A stretch of 64,000 nt of DNA from assembly GCA_040437565.1 (NCBI GenBank), contig JBDOQK010000036.1, positions 248,001 through 312,000 on the forward strand. The letters run 5' to 3'. Below the pieces are notes generated by a model, which saw nothing but the letters and a program-made list of their open reading frames with translations, was not told the origin of the DNA and made no database searches. The DNA comes from Albugo candida (Eukaryota > Oomycota > Peronosporomycetes > Albuginales). This document shows positions 53,660 to 64,000 of the stretch, one piece after another. Position 1 is the stretch's first letter. The number at the start of each line of letters is the position of its first letter. The translations under genes and the position numbers were made by a program.

Positions 53660-54295
53660 ATGAAAAGCAGGTACGGCCATATGTCAGCCCTTACGTGTAC
53701 AAGTTTGATGCGTTTTATGCAGCTTAAAGGCGGGGACAGCAGGCGCTGTTGCTGGTATATTTGGAAAGGTATTGATATTTATTGCCATTGAATGGTAAAA
53801 TATTGATTTGTTCGTCTTACAGCTTGCATCCGAGAGAGAGATTGGAGGGGTACCACTGGATTTGAAGCATTGTCGACTGGATGGTAACGCGGACGACATT
53901 GCGTGTATTTGGGTGCGTACTGTATCCCTTCAACGGAATGATCTTAAATCTGATGTGCAGTTACCGGTGGGAATCCAAATAACGTGTCTGATGTGCATGC
54001 TCGGAATGAATGCTCTTATGCTCCGCTACTTTCTTCGCGGGCTGCAGGAATCCGACTCGCTCACGTCAACGATCACTAGCTTTTCAGCCAATTTTGTCGT
54101 CACAGTAAGGTTCAAGCATATTTATAACGCATACGGATGTAATGCGATGCTGTGCAGGCAATAGGGGGCTTCTGGCTCTTTAATGAAGATTTAAACCTTC
54201 AATGGACTTTTGGCGCTATATTGATTTTATTAGGAATGTTCCTTTTGCTGTATGGAGAAAGCGGTTTAAGGACAGAAGAAAGCAAGAAACAATAA
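53660..54295 (+). CDS. TMEM42-like small EamA-type membrane protein
   Basis: A 158-residue protein recovered only by splicing: exons 53660-53670 (11 nt), 53723-53768, 53823-54104 and 54158-54295, all phase-consistent. It has about four hydrophobic helices: KAGTAGAVAGIFGKLASE, VGIQITCLMCMLGMNALM, STITSFSANFVVTAIGGFWLF and WTFGAILILLGMFLLLYG. The order and the final GxxLILxGxxLL helix match TMEM42, a one-repeat member of the EamA/DMT (drug/metabolite transporter) superfamily; human TMEM42 is also ~159 residues. Such half-size proteins probably work as dimers. Substrate unknown. The hydrophilic loop ~25-60 is specific to this protein. The very short first exon should be treated as likely rather than proved. 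Confidence 0.75.
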
Positions 54296-54648
54296 ACATT
54301 GAATACGCTCAATTGCAGCGCTGTAATAATGTTAGATTAGCGTCAAGAGTATTAGACTTCCTTTTCCGCGGCATTTTGACAATGTTTCTTTCGTAAAGGG
54401 ACTGGCCTCCCGAAGGGAGAATTAACAGAAATTGGAGCCGGCCAGTGGCCTTCTCACGGGGGTTGGAGTAGTTTTCAACTAGCAATCACGATGCATCAGC
54501 AGAGCTTCACACGCTATCGTATTGCCCCAAGCGCAAAGATGAAGTGCTACAGTTCAGGCGACTACTTTATAGTATATGCGACTCCCACACGAACAATTTT
54601 TCATTTGCGACGTTATTGACACGTCGAAAAGCGTCGAAAAAGAACGAC
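54296..54648. other. Intergenic region with a GC-rich hairpin
   Basis: 353 bp between the TMEM42-like and NDUFA11-like genes. It contains the inverted repeat described at 54401-54446. No tRNA or other known RNA is recognisable. Confidence 0.55.
54401..54446 (+). other. Nested hairpin-forming inverted repeat
   Basis: ACTGGCC at 54401-54407 pairs with GGCCAGT at 54440-54446; inside it CTCCC at 54407-54411 can pair with GGGAG at 54415-54419 across a GAA loop. The two stems share one base, so they are alternatives or a slightly shifted pair. It lies 105 bp after the TMEM42-like stop and may be part of its 3' UTR or processing signal. Confidence 0.35.
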
Positions 54649-55309
54649 ATGCATGAGCTTACGGGAGTGCAGAAGATCTCCGCGTGCGCCGTACGTCGAC
54701 AGAATCGTTAAATGTCAACTTGATATGAATCAGAATCATGTAGGGCGCAGGTCTATTTTTCGGGATCACACTCGGATCGATTGAAGCTGTCTGGTCCATT
54801 CCAAAACTTGGTCTGGCGCTTACTTTAAAATTGTTGGGTGGAGTACATTTGCTGAATGTATTGTATTAGGTACAAACTTACCAAAATTCTCATCTCAACT
54901 AAAACACATTGGGGGTCGATGCATTCTATTCGGAGCTGCAGCGACGTTATATGCAACGATCGAATACGCCGCGGTAAGTGCTGTAAATCGATAACGTTCA
55001 TCACCAAATAAACTTTTCTGTATCTGAAGGAGTCAATTCGTCACAAAAAAGATTTCATGAATGCTGGCATTGCAGGAGCACTAGCAGGAGGATCTGTTGT
55101 TGGTATCCGGTCTGGTAATGCCCGAACAGCGAGCGGTGCCGCACTTATCACCGCAGCAGCGAGTGGTGCCTGCTCTTACTGGTAAGATCGCTGTGAAGCA
55201 ATACATTATCGTCAAGGAATCTCAAATGTTATGTAGGGAAACACTTTCCGATGATCCATTTGAGAGGTATGCAGCTGCACGGAAAGCGCGAGAAGGACGA
55301 GTGGAATGA
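54649..55309 (+). CDS. NDUFA11/B14.7-like complex I subunit, Tim17 family
   Basis: 145 residues in five short exons: 54649-54690, 54744-54810, 54870-54973, 55030-55181 and 55237-55309, each with GT-AG ends and matching phase. Read through, it is a Tim17/22/23-type four-helix protein: CAGAGLFFGITLGSIEAVW, then IGGRCILFGAAATLYATIEY, a charged turn ESIRHKKDFMN, then AGIAGALAGGSVVGIRSGN and SGAALITAAASGACSYW, with a soluble tail DPFERYAAARKAREG. The pattern GxxAGxxxGxR in the third helix and the ...RHKKD... loop fit NDUFA11 (B14.7) of mitochondrial complex I better than Tim17 or Tim23, though a translocase subunit is the alternative. Its exons average under 90 nt, so ORF-based annotation would miss it. 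Confidence 0.75.
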
Positions 55310-55679
55310 TAAACAAGCGATTCGAAAGCTTGAAAGATTATGATTAACATTGGAATACATACTTTTGGCTCCGATGTTCAACCTCTTCTAATAAACAGAC
55401 GTCTACTCTAGAGATGAGAAGAAATTCGAAGGGGACTGTAAAGGCGTAGCGGTTCCATTCCTGCAAAAAAAAAAGATCGAACGAGCTTTTAGTTCCCAAA
55501 AAACATTCCACAGCATGCAATGAATTGCAGATCACAATTCATTTATTATGAATTGTATTGAATTGATGAAGTAGAACGATTGCGCATGAGCTCTTCCCAT
55601 CAGCCGAAATGACTGCGTTTTACAGTACCACAACTTTCTCAATAGCTCTTCTGGCCGCAATTGCTTGCATCCGACGACG
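55310..55679. other. Intergenic region
   Basis: 370 bp before the C2-domain gene, AT-rich in part with an A-run at 55466-55475. A short open frame at 55609 lies in another frame and is not supported. Confidence 0.5.
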
Positions 55680-56792
55680 ATGCAAAGCGGTGATCCCTCT
55701 TCCCAAGTCGTCATCGATGCGCCTTATACATTGCACATGCGCGTGCATACGTTGGAGGCTTTCGTCAACACTCGGGCGGGACATTTCGCGTATTGCAAGC
55801 TGTACATTGGCCATAAAGTCATGACAAACGGTAGTCGTGTGGGTGTGGCTCGATTACTAATGCCAAATCGTGAAGATGATTTACAGAAACGATATATGCG
55901 AACATTCAAAACAAACTCGCAAGTGTTCAAGCGACAATTTGTTGTATGGAATCAAAAATTTCGAATTGGCGTTTTGGATCCGGAAAAAGAAGTGATGACG
56001 TTCCGAATCAAAAGCCGTAAAGCGATGTTCAGGATCACAATTGGTGCTTGCGCGTTTTATATGAATCAGCTATTGAGCACAGAAGGGATCGACCAATGGC
56101 TCCCATTGAGTAAAGGCCTCAAGTCGACGGGGCAGATCCGACTGCAATTACGATTACTGGAGACGAAAAGTATGTATCTGAACGAGAATTACATTGCGAA
56201 TCGACAGACGACGATATTATTGAGTAAGTCAAAGGGGTCAGAAGATGTATCGTTGCGACCGAATTCAGATATAAACGGGCGGGGAAGAGAAGAATGCTAC
56301 ACGAAGAAAGATTGCAATTCGGTCTGCGTTGAAGTCGAGAACTTTGAGAAACAGATGGAATACGAGCAACATGACTGGATCCATTTGAGCAATCTTGAGA
56401 GCAATGATTTGTTCGATATCAAGGATGCGCTTGGTGAAAGGAGTCGTGATTCGTGGGAGACCGTTGTTGTCAAAGAAACGATGCGTGACTCCAAACTCTC
56501 GTCTAGCGGAAGTAATGCGAGTACATTAAGCCATTTTGACGATCGAACTGCACGATTTATCACATCCACAATGTCCTCGTCTGCTGCGTCTTCTCTTTGG
56601 GGGAAGGGAAGACGAAGTAGTAATTTCGATTCAATCACATCGATCAAAGGATTCATGCAGCTGTGTGGGCGTCGTAACGTTTCCAAAGAAAACTTTTTAG
56701 AAACACAAATCGAAGTTGTCGCGCAAGAAAATGAGTTCGACGACCAGCAAAATACGTTTAAAGCAGCAACAAATAAGATGATCGATCTCTAA
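55680..56792 (+). CDS. C2-domain protein with Ser-rich tail
   Basis: 370 residues from the ATG at 55680 (an in-frame TTG lies 15 bases earlier and was ignored). Residues ~10-150 form a C2-like beta sandwich: YTLHMRVHTLEAFVN, AYCKLYIGHKVMTN, SQVFKRQFVVWNQKFRIGVL, EVMTFRIKSRKAMFRITIG and WLPLSKGLKSTGQIRLQLRLL. The Asp clusters that bind calcium in classical C2 domains are not evident, so membrane or protein binding would be calcium-independent. The rest is polar and Ser-rich with an acidic patch (HDWIHLSNLESNDLFDIKD) and no known domain. Function unknown; it may be a membrane-binding adaptor. Neighbours on the same strand have different roles. Confidence 0.7.
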   Translation: MQSGDPSSQVVIDAPYTLHMRVHTLEAFVNTRAGHFAYCKLYIGHKVMTNGSRVGVARLLMPNREDDLQKRYMRTFKTNSQVFKRQFVVWNQKFRIGVLDPEKEVMTFRIKSRKAMFRITIGACAFYMNQLLSTEGIDQWLPLSKGLKSTGQIRLQLRLLETKSMYLNENYIANRQTTILLSKSKGSEDVSLRPNSDINGRGREECYTKKDCNSVCVEVENFEKQMEYEQHDWIHLSNLESNDLFDIKDALGERSRDSWETVVVKETMRDSKLSSSGSNASTLSHFDDRTARFITSTMSSSAASSLWGKGRRSSNFDSITSIKGFMQLCGRRNVSKENFLETQIEVVAQENEFDDQQNTFKAATNKMIDL

Positions 56793-57058
56793 TACAGCTT
56801 TCTCATAGTTTGTGATGCTTACCCCTTCGTTTACATACGCTGTCCCTCTAATGATCAAGACGGATGCAGGGATCCTTTCCTGCTATACGTCTCCTGTATG
56901 CTGCATCGGATGTGACACATAGTTGCTGGAATGCATTGGAATGATTGATTTTCTATCACATCAGTCAGTTTCTGAATTTATAGATTTAGAGGTCCGACCT
57001 GTATTAGGTGCGATTTAGTAATTACTCCCTATTTTCTCTCGCTAAAGTGCAATCTGGA

Positions 57059-59324
57059 ATGGCGTCAGTTGTTCCGGCATCTGTGGGCGATGGAAGCAGC
57101 AGTATTTCATCTTCAGCAATGGAAAATCTCTCTACAAGCTCTAATTCTCCTTCTTCAGCACCACTAGTCAATGCTCCGTCATTATCTGATCCGCTTGTAG
57201 TAAAAAGTATACTTGCTCAGTTCGACTCACAAATCAATCAAATGATGGATTACCCAGCCAAAGATATCATCAATTCGCTCACTATGGCAGCGGAAAAATT
57301 CGAATTTGCTCAAGAAATAGTTCAGTTTCTGGAGACCAAAATTCATCGGGTTCATTAATAGCTTCTTTTGCAATATTAGATTTCCAATGTAACAACGTTG
57401 TAATTTTTGTTTATGGTCCTTAATTTATGTGCAGGTATCGCCTAATTTCAAGCTGCCTATCTTCTATCTGATGGACTCCATCTTGAAGAACGTAAAGGGA
57501 CCGTACCCCAAGCTTTTTGGTGAACATATCGTCCCGCTGTACTGCAACTGTGTGCGCCAAGTCACGCCAAAAGACCTTCGCCGATTCGTGCACGTGTTAA
57601 ACACCTGGGAAGCCTCTCAATTGTTTTCACCAGGAGCACTTGGGCAAATGCGATCGGCGGCAACCCGGGCTCTAGCACAGATAGAACCGTCCAAAATTGC
57701 TCAAGTCCCAGTTAGTTTTGCCCAAGAACGACAGCTTGTCGACACAGTACCTTCCTTTCAGTCGAAAATCGAAAGCACCAATTACGATTTGGAGCTCCGA
57801 GTCATTTTGACACAAGTAAGGGAAAGCCTGCTATTGATTATGCAATATGCAATACTCAGTCTGCTCGTGTTATCATTTGGATAGCTACAAAACGATATGG
57901 GGATTCATCCGACACAGCATATGAGCTTGGAGCAAGTACGGTCCGATAATCCCGAGTATTACCAGCAATTACAAGAGTATCACACCGCATCGAAAATTAA
58001 ATCAGTAGAAGTAAAGGTTCCCGATAGTGTCCCTGATCGATCATGTCAATATGAAACACAACCTCGAGAAGGAGGCCGAATACCGCACACCTCAAAAAGG
58101 AGAGGGAGAAATAAGCGGATGGAACGTGTACGAAATCAACAGTCTTATAGAGAAAATCAGAGTAAGAATAGTATGAAACATCCAATCCCTGCTATTCCTT
58201 CTTCGGGAGAGGCTTCTAGATCTGCGAATGTTGCACACTTGATGAAGTTGCTGAGAAGCAAACGTCGCTCACCATCTCCTGCTCCATCCAGTCAACATGA
58301 AGACAAAGCCATTGCAAAAGAAAATCCGCGAGCACCCACAACCACGCCATCGTCATCCTCTAGCTCTAGGCAAACCAAAGGTGGTCCCGATCCCGCGGCT
58401 GTCATGTCCATTTTGAAAAAACTACGAGGTTTGTCTGGGTCCAAAGGAGGTAAAGCTAGTGCAGGAAGAGCTGAGAATAATTCTTTGAAAGAGCAGACTC
58501 GGCAGGTGACAGGCAACACAACAGCCAAAAATGACGTCATGTCCTCCAAGATGTGGTTTAGTGACAAGATCGTCGCACACAAGGATCGCGTGGAATCTAA
58601 CATACAGAAACTATATGCAGCACTACCGCTTGTGTGTCGAGAAAGTGGCGTCCGCTTTCGCGAACAAAGCAAACTAGACGCTCATTTAGATTTTTTGTTT
58701 CAGTATAATCGATCTGTGAAGGAACGTGGCAAAGGCGGCATCTCAAGAGCATGGTATCCGAACAAAGAGCAATGGACAACGGATTTCTCAACGGATCATA
58801 CGGCCAGAAAGAAGACCAGCAGTAGCTTTTTTGATCAAGATAGCAAGCAAATACAAAGTGACAAAGATGATCAAGTGTTGATGGCGCTGAGGAACGCAAG
58901 AGTTCCAGTCGATGAATCAGTCACCAAATGTCGAATTTGTGGGTACGTCGAGGAATTGATACTTTATCCGGAGGCTTATGTGTGTGTTAGTGAGCCATTT
59001 GAAAAGTGCTGGGACGAAGATGAAGAAGAGTGGATGTACATCAACGCGATTGTGGGGACGATTCATGGCCAGGACGATGAAAATGTGAAGACGACGATAT
59101 TTCACAAGTACTGTTATGACACGGTACTGTCCAACTCAAAATGCATCACATGGGAGCATCTGATCCCTGAAGCAGCATTGGACGATCAAGTAGAAGGAAC
59201 AGACGATGATGAAATAGGGAGCAAGAAACGGATACGTGAAGAACTAGAAATGGAGCTTGCTAGCGACGAAGAAGACTCTGATGACGATGTCAAACGTCCT
59301 CGGGCAACAACGTCGGAGCACTAG
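57059..59324 (+). CDS. PCF11: Pre-mRNA cleavage complex II protein Pcf11
   Basis: 703 residues in three exons (57059-57349, 57435-57815, 57885-59324). Pcf11 couples RNA polymerase II termination to 3' end cleavage. Residues ~45-180 are a CTD-interacting domain (CID): AKDIINSLTMAAEKFEFAQEIV, KLPIFYLMDSILKNVKGPYP, GEHIVPLY and VLNTWEASQLFSP, the surface that binds Ser2-phosphorylated CTD. A basic, Ser-rich middle (~270-420) includes KKLRGLSGSKGG. The C-terminal zinc elements flanking the Clp1-binding region follow: LDAHLDFLFQYNRSVKE...SRAWYPNKEQW, then CRICGYVEE and a WDEDEEEWMYINAIV...FHKYCYD module matching the CxxCxxxFExxWxEExEEW type. The first finger keeps only one obvious Cys. An acidic tail ends the protein. 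Donor 1 is a non-typical GTTCAT. Confidence 0.9.
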
Positions 59325-59407
59325 CAAGAAGCGTTCACTTATTTCCAATATATTGATCTGTTAGCTACAACTCTACAATCAAAATTGTTTTTGACAGAGA
59401 ATACCAA

Positions 59408-62400
59408 CTACTCAAAATTGTCAGCATCGTCGTACATTTCCTCCTCGTCCGCCGGTGAATTTGTGGGCGCTTCGGCGCTCTGTTGCATTATTGGATCAGT
59501 GACAAAGTCATCCGCCTCGTACGTCGGCTCCAATTCGTCTTCTTCAAAACCTTCATCGTACTCGTTGGCGTACTCGACCACATCAACAGCAGAAGCAGAC
59601 TCTTCTTGATCGTTCTCTTTTCGAGTCTTCTGGTCCGAAATTCTCAAAGTGGAGACCAATTGCAAAGTCTCCATCGATGGTATAAAAACCTCCGCGGAAA
59701 CCGACTCGACTTTTGGCGATTCATCGACTTCTATCCGAAACAGCCCGCTCGTTAGCTCAGTATCAGCTTTCTCGTCTATCGTTGGCGGAACACAAGCTTC
59801 CGAATCGGATGAAAGCAAAGTGTTGTCACTTTCATCGTATGGATTGATCATTTCGTGATTCTCTATGACGGAAGTAGCCTCTACGCTCTCCGATTGACTC
59901 AGCACTGAAATAGCATTTTCTATCACATCAATGACTTCTGGCAGCGCTACTTGGAACTCGAGAGGCTTGACGGGCCTTGGATCAACTCTTGCTTGCTCGA
60001 TTCTTTGCACAATCATTTGAATGAGATTGCTGCACTCCAACCGATGACGCTCATCAGTCTCACTTACGAACGGAGATATCACAATCTCCATGAGATTCTG
60101 ATCTATCCGCTCTTCCATTTCCATCGCGTCGACTTCCAATACCTCGTCATCTACCGATTTTAGAACTGTCATCTCTTTGGACTCATCGCGAATCTGTTTT
60201 TGGTCTTCTTCTATTTCGGACTCGATCGTCTCTTTCGGCTCCCTGCGGCCTTCGTCAACATTGAGATTGGTGTCGTCTTCGGAGTCAAAGTCGTTTTCTT
60301 GGGCTAATTCTTCCATTACGTCTGTGATATCCGCTTCAGGTTCGATGACAATGTTTTCCGCTTCCTCGATTGCCTGCACTATTTCCACCTTTGGAACCTC
60401 TTCGGCGTCTGTTTTCATATCATCGACCGCATCGTATTGTTCATCGTATTCACCTTCCAATTCGAGATCTCCTTCATCTACGTCTACTGTTGAAGGCTCG
60501 TCCTTCTCTATTGATACAACTTTCACGCCCATTTCCTCTTTGGCCGCTTCGTCGATCTGAATTGGAGCTTTTTCATCGATTGATACATCCTCCCGGCTTT
60601 CCATTTTCTCTTCTTCTAACGATAAATCCCTAACTTCATCGAGAGCTGCAAATGGAGGTTCCAGGCTTCCTATTGCTGATTCGACGCCCACGGCGTCGCT
60701 GATTTCAATCTGATCTTCCACGTACTGCTGATCCTCATTCTGACCTTCTACAACCTCCATCGAAGCTTCCTTTTCCTTTGAAGTATCGCCCGCGCAATGA
60801 ATTCGGTCAGTCTCCTCTTCTGACTCTAGGAAATCATTGACGCAATCCAAAGCCAAAGCTGAAGCTGTTACCTCGTGAGTTTCTATCGGTATTTCTCTCC
60901 TCTCCTCTTCCACGTGCTCCTCCGCCAAGTTCGACGCTTTCTCATCCTCCAAAGAATTGTTTGGGCTTTGTACTCTGTCCACTTCCTCTTCCGATTCTGA
61001 ATATTCGTCCAAAGGCGAAGGTGGAGAGTCATGGCTCTCTATGGCTTCCTCTTCATACAGAACGTCTTCCGGAGTCTCCTTCTGATCTTCCAGGCATTCC
61101 TCGGTCTCTACGTGAGCTTCTATATTCATCACGGGATGATGCAACTCTTCCGCCTCCTCCATAATCGCGTCCAGCCTTGCGACTTCTTCGGATTTCTCTA
61201 TAAGCGCTCTGCGTGGTAATCTGTCCTCTCGAAACCTCACATTATCATCGATATCGACGCTCAGACAATCGTTTCGATCATTTTGACTCTCTTTAGCGAG
61301 CGATTTCGCCAGCACGCAATCGGTAAGCATACCATTCACAAAATTCGACGCAATTTGCGGTACAAAAGCGCCAACTTCCACCGAAGTCTTTAGAGCATCC
61401 GAGGGCTTATCATAGTCGCTAATCTCCAGTCTTTCTTGACGATGATCCAACAATGTCTCCGCGGCGATCGGATCTTCGGTTAAAAGGTCTGCTGTCATGC
61501 TTCCCCATTCAAAATCCTCATCGTCGTAGAATGCGTCTAAATTCTCTTGAGAGTGTGGAGACGTGCTCTCTTCCTTGCCATTGACGATACACGAAGCTTC
61601 TCCGATAAAATCGATGACACTTTCCTCAGACTCGATCAGAGTGTTCACCGTAATATCTTCGACAGCTGGGTCGTTTACGTTCGGTAATGCGTCCTCAGGC
61701 GCAGGTTGAACGTCTTTGACCTCGATGGACTGAGGATGCTCTTCAATTACGTAATCAAGAGGATCCTCTTTCACATCAACGTCTTGGTCGATAACAGGTG
61801 TCGCTTGCACCACTGGATGCTCCGGGGTCTTTGGAGCATCCATGTGGCTCGATACGTCAGCAGCGATCGGTAAAGACGCTGACAAGAGATCAGTGGTGAC
61901 TTCCGCTTGGATAGTTTCAGCCTCTGTAGCCTGTGCCTGTGCATGTTTGATACTTTCATTCTTCTTCGACTTTGATACATTCGATGCCTTTACGACACTG
62001 TTGTTGGGACGTAAGGTCTTTGTTTCAGTCGTATTGCTTCGAGGTGCAGGTCGTTTAGGTGNNNNNNNNNNNNNNNNNNNNNNNNNNNNNNNNNNNNNNN
62101 NNNNNNNNNNNNNNNNNNNNNNNNNNNNNNNNNNNNNNNNNNNNNNNNNNNNNNNNNNNNNGGAGCATCCATGTGGCTCGATACGTCAGCAGCGATCGGT
62201 AAAGACGCTGACAAGAGATCAGTGGTGACTTCCGCTTGGATAGTTTCAGCCTCTGTAGCCTGTGCCTGTGCATGTTTGATACTTTCATTCTTCTTCGACT
62301 TTGATACATTCGATGCCTTTACGACACTGTTGTTGGGACGTAAGGTCTTTGTTTCAGTCGTATTGCTTCGAGGTGCAGGTCGTTTAGGTGGAATAGCTCG

Positions 62401-64000
62401 AGATTGTTGGCGTGAGAATTTTGTGGTCTCTGTGCTTTGGGCGCGGTCAATCATTCGATGAAGCTTTTCCGCAAACGATAAGCGCTCTTTGCTCAACGAG
62501 GATTGCTGTTCTCGAAAAAGGTCTTTGGCATATTGACTGAGAGAATCTGAGTCATGACTGAGCGATTCGGAACGTTTATTATGACCTCTCGCTTTTGTAG
62601 TTTTCAAATGCTGCGACGATGAAGTCAAATTGAGTTGTGGTTTCTGTGATAAAGTGCGTGCGATTTGTTTTACTTTAATATCATTCTGAGGCACCTTGAG
62701 CCTTTGATTCTTTGTGACCGAGTTTCGAGTGTGAGCATCTGTCAAAGCTTGAGACTTTGAGATCCCTTTTTGGAGACGCGAACGGGGTGCTGGTAGAGCA
62801 TTGGAAGAATATTCGGATCGCTTTCGTTTGCTATCTAATTTATCTTTTTGAGGTACGCCATACGTCGCCATTAATAATCGCTGACGCTCTTGCTTCATAC
62901 AGCTTGGATGCTTTTTGGACACTTTATCGGATTTGGTTCGCATGGAATCGGACGCTTTTCTCGATATATTCCAACTCGAATCCCATTCTACTCGAGTCGG
63001 GCACTGGCCACTTGATTGTGGGAAAGCTGCTGGAAATAGCGATTGGGAGGATGGAGGATTCACTCCAGATGAGCGAGTGTTTGCCGGCCGCATGGAATGA
63101 GCCTGCGTACTGGTTTTCGACGGAGAATATCCCATTTCAGCACCAGAATTCGACCAAGAAGACTGTTTTTTCGCTAGCGTGATCGCATCCAATGCGGCCG
63201 CTACGCTCTGCTGCATCCCTTCTTCTTCATTGAGAATAGCCAGCACTGCCGAGAGTACATTCATCCCGTCATTATACTGCAGTAATCGAACAGCATGCGA
63301 GTACTTTGTCACAATATAAACAAGGAATCGCCCAACTGTCCCAATAGTTTTGTGGTCTTGAGCTGGGAGCGCTTGCTTGAGGTATAAAATCATTAATATG
63401 AATGGAATGCTGTCCAGCAGTTTGTTTGTCTTCTGACACACTTTGACCCAAATAAGACAAGCAATCGACTCATTCCCTTCAAGTTGAGATAATTCGATCA
63501 AAACTTGACTCGAGTGAAAATAGACCTGACGAGTGTGAATGCTATACGTTTTGTGATGGTATAATGATTTGAATATCAGGTCTAGAAGCGTCTCCAAACG
63601 GTGAATATCGCATGAAATAGGGCCTAAAAACGCGGCGATTGCTCCAGAAGCGGAAGCCTGTACGATCGCGTCATCGGGGAAGGAGGCCATAGTGTATAGT
63701 ATACTTGGAACGATGTCATTCTGGATGAAATACTCAATGATGGATGGACGAAGAAAGCAGAATCGACGAAGTAATACGAGACAGTAACAGAGTACAATTG
63801 CCTGTGAGCCATTCGCTACGAGTAGAGCTAGTAGAAGACTGGCTCCATTGCATGAATGGAGTATGTCTGCTGTGGCGTGTGGGTACGCTCGTGAGTATTG
63901 GACCACATGGGACACAAGGGATTTTGTGGTCGGGACGTCTACAGAATGCCCGTGTAATTGCTGAAGACAAGAAATGAGATGCTCCTTCACATCATTAGGG
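59408..64000 (-). CDS. ARM-like protein with basic middle and extremely acidic C terminus; 5' end off the window
   Basis: The frame is open at the right end of the window and runs to a stop at 59408, about 1,420 residues after removing the overlap. The visible N-terminal ~260 residues are all-helical and Leu/Ala/Val-rich in an ARM/HEAT rhythm (HATADILHSCNGASLLLALL, FIQNDIVPSILYTMASFP, YHSSQVLIELSQLEGN-like segments). A ~350-residue basic Ser/Gln/Lys-rich linker follows (e.g. RSRLQKGISKSQAL, ERLSFAEKLHRMIDRAQS). The last ~800 residues are dominated by Glu and Asp with spaced hydrophobics (EELAQENDFDSEDDTNLNVDE, EEEATxESHDSPP-like). No enzyme motif. The acidic part could be disordered or a long helix-rich linker. 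Not recognised; a scaffold or cytoskeleton-linked protein is speculation. Confidence 0.65.
61833..62390. repeat. Gap 62062-62161 with duplicated flanks (229 bp)
   Basis: Bases 61833-62061 recur at 62162-62390. The overlap is coding for the junction between basic linker and acidic region of the ARM-like gene; with one copy removed the two long open frames join. Confidence 0.9.

Overview
The window reads as a compact nuclear segment from an oomycete. The strongest marker is an elicitin-like secreted protein (about 50913-51449) with the family's six-cysteine spacing. Supporting signs are dense genes on both strands, mostly short GT-AG introns (about 45-70 nt), Ser/Pro/Thr-rich surface proteins, and stramenopile-style domain mixes (SPX-MFS, PH-START-DUF1336, PDZ-TBC, formin with WASHC3-type motifs). 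A white-rust (Albugo) genome is my best guess at genus level; that is inference. I see no virus-like element, transposon, tRNA, rRNA or CRISPR array.

Layout. 1-4.3 kb: a mitochondrial-type glutamate dehydrogenase homologue (-) that lacks its catalytic residues, a Ser/Thr-rich probable GPI protein (-), COQ5 (+), and a second Ser/Pro-rich surface protein (+). 4.5-11.2 kb: a DUSP-MYND-USP deubiquitinase (-) and a WW-PDZ-coiled coil-PH protein (-). 11.7-16.8 kb: an SPX-MFS phosphate-transporter-like protein, a PX protein and a Rac-type GTPase (all +). 17-24.8 kb: a PDZ-TBC RabGAP (-), represented twice because of the assembly, and a 1025-aa protein with a weak cyclic-nucleotide-binding-like fold (+). 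25-31 kb: glutaminyl-tRNA synthetase (+), eIF3b (-) and a secreted Ser/Pro-repeat protein (-). 31-40.8 kb: an EDR2-like PH-START-DUF1336 lipid-binding protein (+), a class I-like myosin (-) and an unknown 360-aa protein (-). 41-49 kb: SF3B1 (+) and an FH2 formin (+). 49.4-55.3 kb: a degenerate phosphotriesterase-like protein with a Cys-rich tail (+), the elicitin (-), a SENP8-type protease (+), a membrane-anchored cysteine-synthase-like protein (-), a TMEM42-like membrane protein (+) and an NDUFA11/Tim17-type complex I subunit (+). 55.7-64 kb: a C2 protein (+), PCF11 (+) and a very acidic ARM-like protein (-) that runs off the window.

Assembly. There are sixteen gaps of exactly 100 N. At thirteen of them the sequence ending at the left edge reappears starting at the right edge (16 bp to 1,925 bp, about 5.26 kb in all). 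This is the signature of overlapping contigs that were never merged. It breaks several genes in the literal sequence (GDH, USP, SPX-MFS, EDR2-like, myosin, formin, acidic protein) and creates a false second copy of most of the TBC gene. Exon coordinates below were worked out by hand from splice sites and reading-frame phase, counting each overlap once.

The genes are mostly unrelated housekeeping units, not an operon-like system. Themes that recur are membrane and actin traffic (Rac, PX, TBC, PH-START, myosin, formin, C2), RNA processing (SF3B1, PCF11), mitochondrial functions (COQ5, NDUFA11-like, GDH-like) and host-facing surface proteins. The least expected items are two probable pseudoenzymes (GDH-like and phosphotriesterase-like) and several unusual domain combinations.
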